Assembly (NCBI RefSeq): GCF_000019185.1
Contig: NC_010334.1
Location: 744,001-808,000 of the forward strand
Length of the DNA: 64,000 nucleotides
Reading direction: 5' to 3'
DNA from: Shewanella halifaxensis HAW-EB4
Lineage (GTDB): Bacteria > Pseudomonadota > Gammaproteobacteria > Enterobacterales > Shewanellaceae
The notes beneath the pieces are model-generated. The model did not search any database and was not told the origin of the DNA. It saw nothing but the letters and a program-made list of their open reading frames with translations. This document shows, piece after piece, positions 9,537 to 19,471 of the stretch (position 1 is its first letter; every line of letters begins with the position of its first letter). A program made the position numbers and the translations under genes.

Positions 9537-9563
9537 AAAGGGACTCATTTGAGTCCCTTTTTT
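9537..9563 (+). terminator. Intrinsic terminator of metBL
   Basis: AAAGGGACTC, loop ATTT, GAGTCCC, then TTTTTTG. It lies 20 bp past the metL stop. Confidence 0.92.
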
Positions 9564-9676
9564 GTTTTCAGCCCTAAACCACATTCTTCAGAAAGTAGAT
9601 ATTTTTACGGTCCCAATAAAAAAACTCAATTGCCTGCTTTTTGCGCTTGACTTCAAACTCAGTTTCTCTAGTATAT

Positions 9677-9700
9677 GGACATATAGACGTCCAAACGTCT
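9677..9700. promoter_or_regulatory. Three tandem met boxes upstream of metF
   Basis: Contiguous 8-mers GGACATAT, AGACGTCC and AAACGTCT. The last two match the MetJ consensus at 7/8. The array ends 41 bp before the metF start and explains its likely repression by MetJ. Confidence 0.85.
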
Positions 9701-9741
9701 ATATTGGAATGCAAATTAATACTGAAGTTGAGGAAGTTGAA

Positions 9742-10632
9742 ATGGGTTTTCATCACGCACAACATGCAACATCATTAAACCAGAGCTTATCTGAGCTAAA
9801 TGGTGACATTAACGTTTCTTTTGAATTTTTCCCGCCTTCAACTCCAGAGATGGAAAAGCTACTTTGGAACTCTATTCGTCGTTTAGAGCCATTAAATCCT
9901 AAGTTTGTTTCTGTGACTTACGGTGCAAACTCAGGCGTTCGTGATAGAACTCACGGTGTGATCGAGCGTATCCAAAAAGAAACGGACTTAGTGGCTGCGC
10001 CGCACCTTACCTTGGTTGACGCCAGTGACGAAGAGTTAAAAGAACTGGCTAAGCATTACTGGAACAGCGGTATTCGTGATATCGTCGCCCTGCGCGGAGA
10101 CTTGCCAGAGGGTAGCCCTAAGCCTACGCGTTTTGCTAATGATCTTGTGAGTTTACTGCGCTCGGTGGCTGACTTTGATATTTCAGTGGCTGCGTATCCT
10201 GAAGTGCATCCCGATGCGAGTAATGCCCAGTCTGACCTTATTCATCTAAAAAAGAAGATCGATGCTGGTGCTAATCGTGCGATAACTCAGTTCTTCTTCG
10301 ATGTTGAGTCTTACCTACGTTTCCGTGACCGCTGCGCCGCGGCGGGGATCGACGCCGAGATCGTACCGGGTATCTTGCCTGTCACTAACTTTAATCAGAC
10401 TAAGCGTTTTGCAGCGATGACCAATGTGTCTATTCCTAGTTGGTTGCATCGTCAGTTTGAAGGGCTAGAGGATGACCCTACGACACGCCAGATGGTTGGT
10501 GCGAATGTTGCCATCGATATGGTTAAAGTCTTGTCTCGTGAAGGGGTGAAAGACTTCCATTTCTATACCCTAAACCGTGCTGAGCTAACTTATGCTATTT
10601 GCCACACCTTAGGGGTTAGGCCGGGTAAGTAG
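9742..10632 (+). CDS. metF: 5,10-methylenetetrahydrofolate reductase MetF
   Basis: 296 residues, identical in length to E. coli MetF. An FAD-dependent TIM-barrel enzyme that supplies methyl-THF for methionine synthesis. Family motifs include SFEFFPPSTPEME near the N-terminus, ALRGDLP, and ITQFFFD. The frame extends upstream to 9562, but that would run the protein through the met boxes. The ATG at 9742, preceded by GAGGAAG, gives the family N-terminus MGFHHAQ. Confidence 0.95.
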   Translation: MGFHHAQHATSLNQSLSELNGDINVSFEFFPPSTPEMEKLLWNSIRRLEPLNPKFVSVTYGANSGVRDRTHGVIERIQKETDLVAAPHLTLVDASDEELKELAKHYWNSGIRDIVALRGDLPEGSPKPTRFANDLVSLLRSVADFDISVAAYPEVHPDASNAQSDLIHLKKKIDAGANRAITQFFFDVESYLRFRDRCAAAGIDAEIVPGILPVTNFNQTKRFAAMTNVSIPSWLHRQFEGLEDDPTTRQMVGANVAIDMVKVLSREGVKDFHFYTLNRAELTYAICHTLGVRPGK

Positions 10633-10789
10633 CTGACCTGGTTTCCCTCAAAAAAGCTAACTAATAATAACGATAGTTACATACTTTAAGTATGGGGATA
10701 TCGAGAGTAGGAATTTCTGATAAGCTTGGTTAGAGGTGAGTTAGAGCAAAAGCATCTTAGGCTACGACGATAAAGGAGGCTTGTTAGCA

Positions 10790-11176
10790 ATGCTATACAC
10801 TCATAAAGCCAGTTGTCATTGTGGGGGAGTGCAGCTAGGTTTGATCTTACTCGACGGTCTTGTAGATTTACGCCGCTGTGATTGCTCTATGTGCCGTAGG
10901 AGAGGCGCAGTAGTGGCCTCCGTCTCTCTCGATAGTATTCATATTCTTAAGGGTACCGATAAACTGTCTCAATATCAGTTTAATACCTTCACTGCGAAAC
11001 ATTTCTTTTGTAAGATTTGTGGGATCTATACTCATCATCAGCGCCGTTCCAATCCTGAGCAATTTGGTGTGAACGTGGCTTGTATTGAGGGAGTTAACCC
11101 TTATGATCTTGGCGAGATCCCAGTGATGGATGGTATTAACCACCCTGCAGACCGCTACGATAGTGAGTTTAATTGA
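10790..11176 (+). CDS. GFA-family zinc protein
   Basis: 128 residues with the GFA (glutathione-dependent formaldehyde-activating enzyme/CENP-V) cysteine pattern: SCHCG near residue 9, CDCSMC near 29, and CKICG near 72. The Mss4-like fold binds zinc. The catalytic role of most members is unproven. The TTG at 10781 sits too close to the ribosome site AAAGGAGG (10772-10779), so the ATG at 10790 is used. It abuts the next gene directly, suggesting co-transcription. Confidence 0.8.
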   Translation: MLYTHKASCHCGGVQLGLILLDGLVDLRRCDCSMCRRRGAVVASVSLDSIHILKGTDKLSQYQFNTFTAKHFFCKICGIYTHHQRRSNPEQFGVNVACIEGVNPYDLGEIPVMDGINHPADRYDSEFN

Positions 11177-11440
11177 ATGGGTCAGCAAGCTATGCGCCAT
11201 AACGCTAACCATTGCCCCTTGTGTCAGGGCCTTAATCATTGTGCAGCGCAATCTGGCACGGGTATAGAACAGTGTTGGTGCAGTAAACAAGAGTTTCCAG
11301 ACAAGAGCCTATTAGTGAGTGTTTTAGAGGCGAATGAACTGGTTGGTCTGAATGGAACTGCTTGTATTTGTGAGGCTTGTTTGCAGCGACTGCGGCAGTT
11401 GCAGGTCAAAGGTCGCACGCTTTATAAGAGAATCGATTAG
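11177..11440 (+). CDS. Cysteine-rich CWC family protein
   Basis: 87 residues. Cysteines lie at HCPLCQG, QCWCSKQEF (the CWC hallmark) and ICEACLQRL, a zinc-binding arrangement typical of the Cys_rich_CWC family (PF14375). Function is unknown. Its ATG immediately follows the GFA gene stop, so the two are translationally coupled. Confidence 0.8.
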   Translation: MGQQAMRHNANHCPLCQGLNHCAAQSGTGIEQCWCSKQEFPDKSLLVSVLEANELVGLNGTACICEACLQRLRQLQVKGRTLYKRID

Positions 11441-11496
11441 CCTACTAGACCTAAAGCGACCGATAGGGCAAAATCGCCGATCTTGTTATTTCTTCA

Positions 11497-12474
11497 ATGG
11501 CCATATTCATGGATCCGCGCGCTCAATGCTCCGAGTTTAAACTCGGATTTATCTTTATTTCTGTCGCAGTTATTTTTTGGGGGGTATTGCCGATAGCACT
11601 CAAGCTATCGGGGCTATTTATCGACGCCGTTACCTTAACCTGGTTCCGTTTCTTGGTTGCTCTGGTGGTAGGCTTTGCCATTCAGTATCTAAGTGGCAGC
11701 ATCAAGCAGTTTAGGGGACTCGATAAAGTGTCTTGGTTAAAAATGACTTTAGCTGGTGTGTTGCTAATTTTTAACTACGTTTCTTTTGTCTATTCGCTTA
11801 AGTATCTTGCGCCGGGTTCGGCTCAGCTCAACTTTCAAACCGCGCCTTTCTTTCTGGCCTTTGGTGGGATGTTGTTTTTTAAAGAGCGACTCAATGCAAT
11901 ACAACTCAGTTGTTTCGCGACACTGGGATTAGGCATGTTGATGTTCTTCCATCCTTATTTAGACTTTACTTCGGGGCCGTCAGATGTATGGAAGGGAGTG
12001 TTGATCATTCAGTTTTCTGTACTGTCATGGGCAAGTTATGCATTAATCCAAAAGTCGATGATTAAGCGTTTGTCGCCGAATAACATTTTATTGTTTATCT
12101 ACTTATTTGGCATTTTTGCTATGGCCCCTTTTAGCGATTTTAGTCAGTTCACTGTAATGGATTCGAGCCAGTGGGCTATCGCGATTTTTTGTGCGATTAA
12201 TACCGTTATCGCCTACGGTTGTTTTGGTCAGTCTATGAAGTATTGGCCCACAGGGCAGGTGAGCGCCATGCTGGCATTGAGTCCTGTGATCAGCTTTAGC
12301 TTAACTGCGGTGGTGGTAAGTTTAGGTTGGTGGAGTGACATCATCAAGGGGGCGATTATCGACCCGTTATCGTTTAGCGGAATTGTGTTAATTCTGGTAT
12401 CTGTGATTGCAGTGCAGTTGTCTCCCATCTGGGAGAAACGTAGGGCGTTAAAACCGGTTCAGGTTGCCGCCTAA
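11497..12474 (+). CDS. EamA/DMT-superfamily transporter
   Basis: 325 residues with about ten hydrophobic helices in two EamA halves (about 15-150 and 165-300). Characteristic features include WGVLPIALKLS at the start and PGSAQLNFQTAPFFLAFGGMLFFKERL in the first repeat. It probably exports or imports a small metabolite. The substrate is not predictable. No good ribosome site precedes the ATG at 11497. The ATG at 11509 is an equal alternative. Confidence 0.82.
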   Translation: MAIFMDPRAQCSEFKLGFIFISVAVIFWGVLPIALKLSGLFIDAVTLTWFRFLVALVVGFAIQYLSGSIKQFRGLDKVSWLKMTLAGVLLIFNYVSFVYSLKYLAPGSAQLNFQTAPFFLAFGGMLFFKERLNAIQLSCFATLGLGMLMFFHPYLDFTSGPSDVWKGVLIIQFSVLSWASYALIQKSMIKRLSPNNILLFIYLFGIFAMAPFSDFSQFTVMDSSQWAIAIFCAINTVIAYGCFGQSMKYWPTGQVSAMLALSPVISFSLTAVVVSLGWWSDIIKGAIIDPLSFSGIVLILVSVIAVQLSPIWEKRRALKPVQVAA

Positions 12475-12490
12475 ACAGCAAGACATGAAT

Positions 12491-12520
12491 AAGCCATCCT
12501 CTAATAGGGTGGCTTTTTTA
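12491..12520 (+). terminator. Intrinsic terminator of the EamA gene
   Basis: AAGCCATCC, loop TCTAATA, GGGTGGCTTTTTTA. One G-T pair in the stem. Confidence 0.85.
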
Positions 12521-12668
12521 TGCGCCTAAAAACGGGGTATGTTTCCGCTGTAAGGTACCGCTCTTGTGTTCGGTTATTCTTTTGAGCAGGTGGGTTCCTT
12601 AGAGGGCTGATTAACCCATAGCGATTCCTGAGGGGCTGCTAGCAATAGTTATTAGTGGTTACTAGGGC

Positions 12669-12798
12669 CTGTCTTATACCCATTGCATTAATACAAATTG
12701 CATTATACCCATTGCATTAAATCTCGGTTCATTCAGTGGGAGTTCAAAGCGCTGAAGGCTGGTCGGTAGGTGTATCGAGTACGGAGTCTATAAGACAG
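12669..12798. repeat. Degenerate copy of the MITE-like Shewanella-type repeat
   Basis: CTGTCTTATA (12669-12678) and its exact complement (12789-12798) bracket the segment. Inside are two copies of TTATACCCATTGCATTAA, and at 12731-12757 a 27-bp stretch that is the reverse complement of 30873-30900 with one mismatch. The segment is therefore related to the element at 30634-30918. The remaining gap, 12521-12668, shows nothing recognisable. Confidence 0.6.
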
Positions 12799-12805
12799 AA
12801 AACAA

Positions 12806-12830
12806 AAAAGGAGCCGAATGGCTCCTTTTC
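12806..12830 (-). terminator. Intrinsic terminator of deaD
   Basis: AAAGGAGCC, loop GAAT, GGCTCCTTT. A run of six T follows on the minus strand, past the deaD stop. Confidence 0.88.
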
Positions 12831-12873
12831 TTTGGTCTAATTTTGTTGGAACAGAGGTTCCAACAACTTAGAC

Positions 12874-14751
12874 TTATTCAGCGTCTTTTGGACCTTTACG
12901 GTGCGGCTTTCTGTCACCAGAAGGACGACGGTCACCACGGTCACTACCACTACGCTCACCACCTGGCTTGCGTGGACGGCGTGGTGGACGGCTATCGCCA
13001 CCAGAAGTGTTTGCAAACGTTTCGCCAGCAGCTTCACGGATGTTTAGTGGACGGCCACAAACACGCACTTTCTTAAGGTGCTGTAAAACTTCTTTTGGCA
13101 TGCCATCTGGCAAGTCAATTGCAGTCACTTGATCGAACAGTTGGATTTGACCAATGTAACGGCTATCGATGTTTGCTTCGTTAGCTACGGCACCAACGAT
13201 GTTACCTACACCAACACCATTGTCACGACCTACATCGATGATGTAACGGCACATTTTAACATCTGGATTGTCCTTCAGTGAATCCGCTGCACCTAAGTTT
13301 GCAGGTGTTGGACGAGACTCACGACGTGGACGGTCGCTGCGATCGCGTGGACCACGATCATTGCGGTCACGAGAACCACGGTCATCACGATCACGTGAAT
13401 TACGGTCATCACGGCTATCACGTTGACGCTCGTTCATTGTATGTAGTTGCAATGGACGATCTTTTTGTACTTGCTTAAGTAGTGCAGCAGCTAATATGTC
13501 TGTATCGACTTCTAATTGCTGACAAAGTGTTGCCACCGCACCTTTCATGAACTCTAAATCTTGAGAGATGATTTCAGCTACTTGCTCACCTAGACGAGAA
13601 AGACGACGTTCAGTCACTGTCTCAGGGCTTGGTACGTCCATTGGAGCAATACGGCTGTTAGTTGCACGTTCGATAGTGCGTAGCATACGCATTTCACGGT
13701 GTGTAACAAAAAGAATCGCCATACCTGTACGACCAGCACGGCCAGTACGGCCAATACGGTGAACATAAGCTTCAGTATCATATGGGATATCGTAGTTAAC
13801 TACGTGTCCAATACGTTCAACGTCAAGACCACGTGCAGCAACGTCAGTAGCAATAATGATGTCTAGTTGGCCACGTTTAAGTTGGTCAATAGCACGCTCA
13901 CGTGCTTGCTGGTTCATGTCACCGTGTAGTGGTGATGATGCATAACCGCGAGCTTCTAGTTTTTCAGCTAATTCAACACAGCTGTTACGAGTACGAACGA
14001 AGATAATGATACCTTCAGTCTTCTCAACTTCTAGAACACGTACAAGTGCTTCTAGTTTGTTGTGCTGTGATACTTGAACGAAACGCTGCTCGATGGTTTC
14101 AACTGTAGAAGTTGTTGCCGCGATTTTAACGTGAACAGGGTTATCTAAATATTTGTTAGCAACACGCTTAATTTGCTCAGGCATAGTTGCCGAGAATAAC
14201 GCTAGTTGACGAGTCTTAGGCGTGTGCTCAAGGATCCATTCGATATCATCGATGAAGCCCATTTTTAGCATTTCGTCAGCTTCGTCCAAAACCATAGCTT
14301 TTAATGTATCAAGCTTTAGTGTGCCACGACGCATATGGTCCATAACACGGCCTGGAGTACCAACGATGATTTGAGGGCCACGACGTAGTGCATTCAACTG
14401 CTGTTGCATGCTTTGTCCACCGTAAATTGGCAGAACGTGTAGGCCTTTCATGTATTTTGCGTAGCTAGCGAACGCTTCAGCAACCTGAACGGCAAGTTCA
14501 CGTGTTGGCGCTAGTACTAGAATTTGTGGTGCATTAGTATTTGGGTCAATGCTGTTTAGCAAAGGTAGTGCGAAAGCACCTGTTTTACCTGTACCAGTTT
14601 GCGCTTGACCTAAAATATCTTTATTCGCCATAAGAGGCTCGATACTTGCGGCTTGGATCGGTGTTGGTTTTTCATAACCAAGATCGTCAAGAGCACGCAC
14701 TAAAGACTCGTTTAGACCGAGTTCGCGGAAAGTTTTTTCATTGGATGACAT
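12874..14751 (-). CDS. deaD: DEAD-box RNA helicase DeaD (CsdA)
   Basis: 625 residues, close to E. coli DeaD (629). Helicase motifs are intact: AQTGTGKT (near 48), PTRELA, GTPGR, DEAD (near 155), SAT and HRIGRTGRAGR (near 335). A linker rich in RD/RG repeats (about 440-485) leads to a DbpA-type RNA-binding domain (about 490-570), and the tail is basic. It unwinds RNA in ribosome assembly and mRNA turnover, mainly in the cold. The frame starts at 14781 but the ATG at 14751 gives the family start (MSSNEKTFRELGL). Confidence 0.94.
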   Translation of the reverse strand: MSSNEKTFRELGLNESLVRALDDLGYEKPTPIQAASIEPLMANKDILGQAQTGTGKTGAFALPLLNSIDPNTNAPQILVLAPTRELAVQVAEAFASYAKYMKGLHVLPIYGGQSMQQQLNALRRGPQIIVGTPGRVMDHMRRGTLKLDTLKAMVLDEADEMLKMGFIDDIEWILEHTPKTRQLALFSATMPEQIKRVANKYLDNPVHVKIAATTSTVETIEQRFVQVSQHNKLEALVRVLEVEKTEGIIIFVRTRNSCVELAEKLEARGYASSPLHGDMNQQARERAIDQLKRGQLDIIIATDVAARGLDVERIGHVVNYDIPYDTEAYVHRIGRTGRAGRTGMAILFVTHREMRMLRTIERATNSRIAPMDVPSPETVTERRLSRLGEQVAEIISQDLEFMKGAVATLCQQLEVDTDILAAALLKQVQKDRPLQLHTMNERQRDSRDDRNSRDRDDRGSRDRNDRGPRDRSDRPRRESRPTPANLGAADSLKDNPDVKMCRYIIDVGRDNGVGVGNIVGAVANEANIDSRYIGQIQLFDQVTAIDLPDGMPKEVLQHLKKVRVCGRPLNIREAAGETFANTSGGDSRPPRRPRKPGGERSGSDRGDRRPSGDRKPHRKGPKDAE

Positions 14752-14987
14752 GGGTTGTAGCCTTGTGGAATAGCAGAGCACTTGGAATGTGCCGATGTTT
14801 AAGACAGAAAATCAACCCCGTGTCGACTTCCCGCACCGAAAAACGTATCAGTAAGCCGACTAGTATAGCAGGCTCCAATTGGTAATACCAATCAATCCAA
14901 GTGTTTTATCTAAATTTCATAGCAAATAGTAGGCCAATTAATGAGTTGAGTTGTTTAAAAAGTAACTGATTGTCCATTTTTGTGATG

Positions 14988-15947
14988 TTATTGTAGCAGT
15001 AAGCTGTCTATTTTTAGCAGTTGGTAGGCTGATTCGCTTACAGCAGCAAGAAAGTTAATATCTATTTTATCTGCAGTGTCGGTTGTTTGGTGGTAATCCC
15101 TATGGATTGGTACGCCAAAATAGAGCCAAGGAATGCCTGCTTGATGGAAAGGGTAATGATCGGAGGCGCGTAAAAAGTCGATAGAGATGACTGAGCCGTC
15201 GAAGGCTTTAGGTTGCTGAGTGCGAATGCAGATCTGGTTATCTTGCCTGATTGACTTTCGCATCTCAGAGAAGGAACCGAAGCGCCTTGCCCCCTCAATG
15301 TAGAGGGCGCCAGTTCGGTCGGGTCTGCCGATCATATCGAGGTTTATCGCCAGCTCTACCTGCTCGATATTGGGCGTTGTGCTTGCAAGCTTAAGTGCAT
15401 CTATGAGTGCGTACCCACCGTAAAGCCCAGGCTCCTCGGCATCGGTAGCAACAAATAGCAGATTGAATTTGCTACCTTGCTCTTTCGCAAATTGGGCTAA
15501 TTGCAGTAATCCAGCGATGCCCGAAGCATTATCATCGGCGCCGGGATAATAACGCCTGTCGCTGCCTCCAAGATGATCGTAATGGGCTATGATGACGCGC
15601 CAACTTTGGGTTTCCTGTTTTGCAGGGAGCATTGCGACCATATTGATCCCCACTCTATCACTGAATGAACGGCGGTAGCTAAAAGGGTGTTGATATTGAC
15701 CTTGCCAGGGGAGGAGTCCTATTTGCTCGAAGCGTTGCTGCAGAAACTCTCGGGTTAGGGCGGCGCCCTCGGTTCCTGTTTTGCGTCCCTGTAAGCGGGG
15801 CGAGCTTAGGGCCTGTAGATCGGCTGTAATGGTGCTGACATCGGCCCAGTAGATTGCGGGCTCCTTATCGCAATGAGGGCGAGTTGCGCAGGAAGTCAGT
15901 ACTGAAGAGCCTAGTAAAGCCGTTGTAATTAACAGTAAACGCAGCAT
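14988..15947 (-). CDS. M28-family metallopeptidase, probable lipoprotein
   Basis: 319 residues. The N-terminus is a lipoprotein signal with lipobox LTSC (cysteine about 19). Zinc-ligand motifs of M28 aminopeptidases are present: AHYDHLGG (about 120), GADDNASGIAG (about 133), ATDAEEPGLYG with the catalytic Glu pair, NLDMIG, and a late HxxHQ-like DHYPFHQAG segment. It likely trims peptides in the periplasm from the outer membrane. The substrate is not known. Confidence 0.85.
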   Translation of the reverse strand: MLRLLLITTALLGSSVLTSCATRPHCDKEPAIYWADVSTITADLQALSSPRLQGRKTGTEGAALTREFLQQRFEQIGLLPWQGQYQHPFSYRRSFSDRVGINMVAMLPAKQETQSWRVIIAHYDHLGGSDRRYYPGADDNASGIAGLLQLAQFAKEQGSKFNLLFVATDAEEPGLYGGYALIDALKLASTTPNIEQVELAINLDMIGRPDRTGALYIEGARRFGSFSEMRKSIRQDNQICIRTQQPKAFDGSVISIDFLRASDHYPFHQAGIPWLYFGVPIHRDYHQTTDTADKIDINFLAAVSESAYQLLKIDSLLLQ

Positions 15948-16041
15948 CCATTTTGCCTTTTGTTATTATGCCCTTTGAATGGTATTGAACCCCTTTTAAT
16001 GAGATTAGCGCCTTACTTCCTGTTTGGCGATTATATTTTGC

Positions 16042-16344
16042 TCACCTCATGCTCGTTTGCTGTTGAGCTGTAGGTTTGTTCTCCTTGAGCTTATAAACTG
16101 GGATCTGTGAAAACAGTCGCTGTTTGGCTGTGACTTGTACCCGTGAGTCTTTTTTTAAATTACCAACGGTTAGGCAAGCGACACTGCCATCGGGTAGGGC
16201 TATGGTACTTGACTCATCATCACTGCTAATCACTCTGGCCTTGACTGGCTTACCATTACCTATGAGGGGATCGAATACGGCGATAAGCAGCAAGCCTAGC
16301 ATCATCACTAGGCTTGTGCTTAAGAAGAGGTTTCTAAAGTGCAT
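16042..16344 (-). CDS. Small membrane-anchored protein, unknown function
   Basis: 100 residues. One hydrophobic segment at about 7-27 is followed by a soluble domain with beta-rich spacing (VKARVISSDDESSTIALPDGS), reminiscent of a small OB-like fold. It is not assigned to a family. It lies 17 bp downstream of uvrA on the same strand, so it is probably in the uvrA transcript. Nothing in it indicates a DNA-repair role. Confidence 0.55.
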   Translation of the reverse strand: MHFRNLFLSTSLVMMLGLLLIAVFDPLIGNGKPVKARVISSDDESSTIALPDGSVACLTVGNLKKDSRVQVTAKQRLFSQIPVYKLKENKPTAQQQTSMR

Positions 16345-16361
16345 CGAGTTTCTAACTGGCT

Positions 16362-19205
16362 CTATGCTTTGCTTAAAAGTGGCTTTAAGAAGCGTGCTGT
16401 ATGCGACTCGGTATGCTCTGCAACCTCTTCAGGTGTACCTGCAACCAAAATCGTACCGCCACCAGAACCCCCCTCTGGACCGAGATCGATAATCCAATCT
16501 GCCGTCTTTATTACATCTAAGTTATGCTCAATCACTACGATAGTGTTGCCGTGTGATTTGAGGCGATGCAACACATCCAATAACAGTTGGATATCGGCAA
16601 AATGCAATCCGGTTGTAGGTTCATCAAGAATATACAAGGTTTTACCGGTATCACGCTTAGAGAGTTCCTTGGCAAGTTTAACTCGCTGCGCTTCACCGCC
16701 CGATAGGGTCGTCGCACTTTGACCCAAGCGGATATAAGACAGACCCACATCCATTAAGGTCTGTAATTTTCGAGCCACGGCAGGAATCGCATCGAAGAAC
16801 GGACGCGCTTCTTCAACAGTCATCTGCAGCACTTCGTGGATGTTCTTGCCCTTAAAGCGTACATCTAAGGTTTCGCGGTTATAGCGCTGACCCTTACAGC
16901 TGTCACATGGCACATACACATCGGGTAGAAAGTGCATTTCCACCTTGATTAAACCATCACCCTGGCAAGCCTCACAGCGTCCGCCTTTGACGTTAAATGA
17001 GAAACGGCCCGGTTGGTAACCGCGGGTTCGCGACTCTTGGGTTGCGGCGAACAACTCACGAATTGGTGTGAAAATGCCAGTATAGGTGGCGGGATTTGAG
17101 CGTGGTGTACGGCCAATCGGGCTCTGATCGATATCGACCACCTTATCGCAATGGTCCATGCCGACCACTTTCTTATAAGGAGAAGGTTCATCAACCGTTG
17201 CACCATTTAACTGCATATGAGCAATCTTGTAGAAGGTGTCATTGATCAGTGTCGACTTACCAGACCCTGAGACGCCAGTGATACAGGTGAACAAGCCCAC
17301 AGGAATTTGCAGATCGACATCTTTAAGGTTATTTCCCGATGCCCCAAATAGCTCTATCAGCTTGTTTGGATCGTATTGAGTACGCTCAGTCTTGATGTGA
17401 ATTTGCTTTTCACCCGACAGATACTGACCTGTGATCGACTCTTTACAGTCGAGCAGGTCTTGCAGGGTCCCTTCACCGATAACTTGGCCGCCATGAACGC
17501 CAGCGCCGGGGCCGATATCGATAACGTGGTCCGCCATGCGAATCGCGTCCTCATCGTGCTCAACTACGATCACCGTATTACCTAAATCACGCAGATGGAT
17601 AAGGGTTTGTAGTAAGCGTTCATTATCGCGCTGATGCAAGCCAATTGAGGGTTCATCGAGTACATACATCACGCCAACAAGGCCTGCTCCAATCTGGCTG
17701 GCTAGGCGAATACGCTGGGCTTCACCACCAGAGAGGGTATCGGCAGAGCGTGATAAGCTTAAGTAGTTCAAACCGACATTAACTAAGAAGCCAAGACGAT
17801 CCCGTACCTCTTTTAAGATCTTATCGGCTATCTGCGCACGTTGGCCCGTGAGTTCGAGTTGCTCGAAGTATTGTGCGGCTTCACCGATAGACCATTGGGT
17901 CAATACTGGGAGATTAAGCTCTTCAATAAATACGTTACGGGCCTCTTCACGCAGACGAGAGCCACCGCAGCTTTGACACGACTGAGTGTTGATAAACTTG
18001 GTTAGCTCTTCACGGACTGCATTGGATTCGGTTTCGCGATAGCGCCTGTCCATGTTGTTTAAGATCCCTTCGAAGGGATGGTTTCTGACAACAACGTCAC
18101 CACGGTCGTTAATGTATTTAAACGCGATGCTCTGATTACCTGAACCATAAAGCACGATTTTGCGTGCTTCATCACTTAGCTGTTCGAATGGCTTTTCGAT
18201 ATCAAATTTGTAGTGATCGGCTAATGAGGTAAGCATTTGGAAATAATAAAAATTACGTCGATCCCAACCACGGATCGCGCCGCCAGCGAGTGATAATTCA
18301 GTATTAGTGATCACCCGCTCAGGATCGAAAAATTGCTGTACCCCAAGACCGTCACACGTTTGGCAAGCACCTGCTGGATTATTAAATGAGAAGATCCTTG
18401 GTTCAAGCTCGGCCATTGAATAGCCACAGACTGGGCAGGCGAAGTTAGCCGAGAAAACTTGCTCTTCTGGCTTAGCTTTACCTTCGACGGGTTCCATGCT
18501 GGTAATCGTGGCTATGCCGCCAGACAGTTCGAGCGCAGTTTCAAATGACTCGGCTAAACGTTGCTTCATGTCTTCACGTACTTTAAAGCGGTCGACCACC
18601 ACTTCGATAGTATGCTTTACATGCAGATCAAGTTCCGGTGGATCGGTTAAGTCCCATACTTCACCATCGATTCGAGCGCGAATATAGCCCTGTGCGGATA
18701 GACTCTCTAATAGCTTTACATGTTCGCCTTTTCGGTTATTAACGACAGGAGCTAATAGCATCTGACGGCTGCCCTCAGGCAGTTCTAGTACCTTATCAAC
18801 CATCTGGCTGATGGTCTGTGCCGCTAGCGGTTTGCCATGAGTCGGACAACGCGGTTCACCTACACGGGCAAACAGCAGTCTTAAGTAATCGTAGATTTCA
18901 GTAATGGTACCCACAGTTGAACGCGGGTTATGAGATGTGGACTTCTGCTCGATAGAAATTGCAGGGCTTAAACCTTCAATATGGTCAACATCAGGCTTTT
19001 CCATCAAGCTTAAGAATTGACGCGCATAAGCTGATAATGACTCGACATAACGTCGTTGCCCTTCAGCGTATAGCGTATCAAAAGCAAGAGAAGATTTGCC
19101 TGACCCAGATAGTCCAGTGATAACAATTAGCTTGTTACGAGGAATAGTCAGGTTGATGTTTTTAAGATTGTGGGTACGAGCACCACGAACTTCAATATAT
19201 TCCAT
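16362..19205 (-). CDS. uvrA: UvrA excinuclease ATPase subunit
   Basis: 947 residues (E. coli 940). It has two ABC ATPase modules: Walker A GLSGSGKSS at 31-39 and GVSGSGKST near 643. ABC signatures LSGGE occur in both halves. The zinc motifs are CPVCG...CQTC near 255-285 and CEAC...CDSC near 740. It finds bulky DNA lesions with UvrB in nucleotide excision repair. It is divergent from a YajR-type transporter. I searched the 19206-19471 region for a LexA box and found no convincing one. Confidence 0.97.
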   Translation of the reverse strand: MEYIEVRGARTHNLKNINLTIPRNKLIVITGLSGSGKSSLAFDTLYAEGQRRYVESLSAYARQFLSLMEKPDVDHIEGLSPAISIEQKSTSHNPRSTVGTITEIYDYLRLLFARVGEPRCPTHGKPLAAQTISQMVDKVLELPEGSRQMLLAPVVNNRKGEHVKLLESLSAQGYIRARIDGEVWDLTDPPELDLHVKHTIEVVVDRFKVREDMKQRLAESFETALELSGGIATITSMEPVEGKAKPEEQVFSANFACPVCGYSMAELEPRIFSFNNPAGACQTCDGLGVQQFFDPERVITNTELSLAGGAIRGWDRRNFYYFQMLTSLADHYKFDIEKPFEQLSDEARKIVLYGSGNQSIAFKYINDRGDVVVRNHPFEGILNNMDRRYRETESNAVREELTKFINTQSCQSCGGSRLREEARNVFIEELNLPVLTQWSIGEAAQYFEQLELTGQRAQIADKILKEVRDRLGFLVNVGLNYLSLSRSADTLSGGEAQRIRLASQIGAGLVGVMYVLDEPSIGLHQRDNERLLQTLIHLRDLGNTVIVVEHDEDAIRMADHVIDIGPGAGVHGGQVIGEGTLQDLLDCKESITGQYLSGEKQIHIKTERTQYDPNKLIELFGASGNNLKDVDLQIPVGLFTCITGVSGSGKSTLINDTFYKIAHMQLNGATVDEPSPYKKVVGMDHCDKVVDIDQSPIGRTPRSNPATYTGIFTPIRELFAATQESRTRGYQPGRFSFNVKGGRCEACQGDGLIKVEMHFLPDVYVPCDSCKGQRYNRETLDVRFKGKNIHEVLQMTVEEARPFFDAIPAVARKLQTLMDVGLSYIRLGQSATTLSGGEAQRVKLAKELSKRDTGKTLYILDEPTTGLHFADIQLLLDVLHRLKSHGNTIVVIEHNLDVIKTADWIIDLGPEGGSGGGTILVAGTPEEVAEHTESHTARFLKPLLSKA

Positions 19206-19471
19206 CTAGCGTTCAGATCTCAAAGCCGAAAAAAGTGGTTAAGTATCTCACAAAATCGCCACAGGAAACAGACAGAACTGGTTATCAATTGTAGGTGATA
19301 ATCAAGAGCTCGCTTCTGTACAGACCTTAATCCCTGTGATATTGCGACCTTGAAGAGAGGCAAACATATAACATGGTTTAACTTTGCATCTTTTATTTTT
19401 ACTTTTGGGCTATTGAAAAACTTCGTGATAAACTGCGCGACTTATTTCAAGTTCACAGATCAGGGCGGGGC

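Noticed and set aside
12843..13478. His-rich frames opposite the deaD C-terminus
   Set aside because: They are mirror images of the Arg/Asp repeat codons of deaD and have no independent start signals.
19206..19471. Possible LexA box before uvrA
   Set aside because: No CTGT-N8-ACAG palindrome was found. CTGTACAG near 19318 lacks the spacer.
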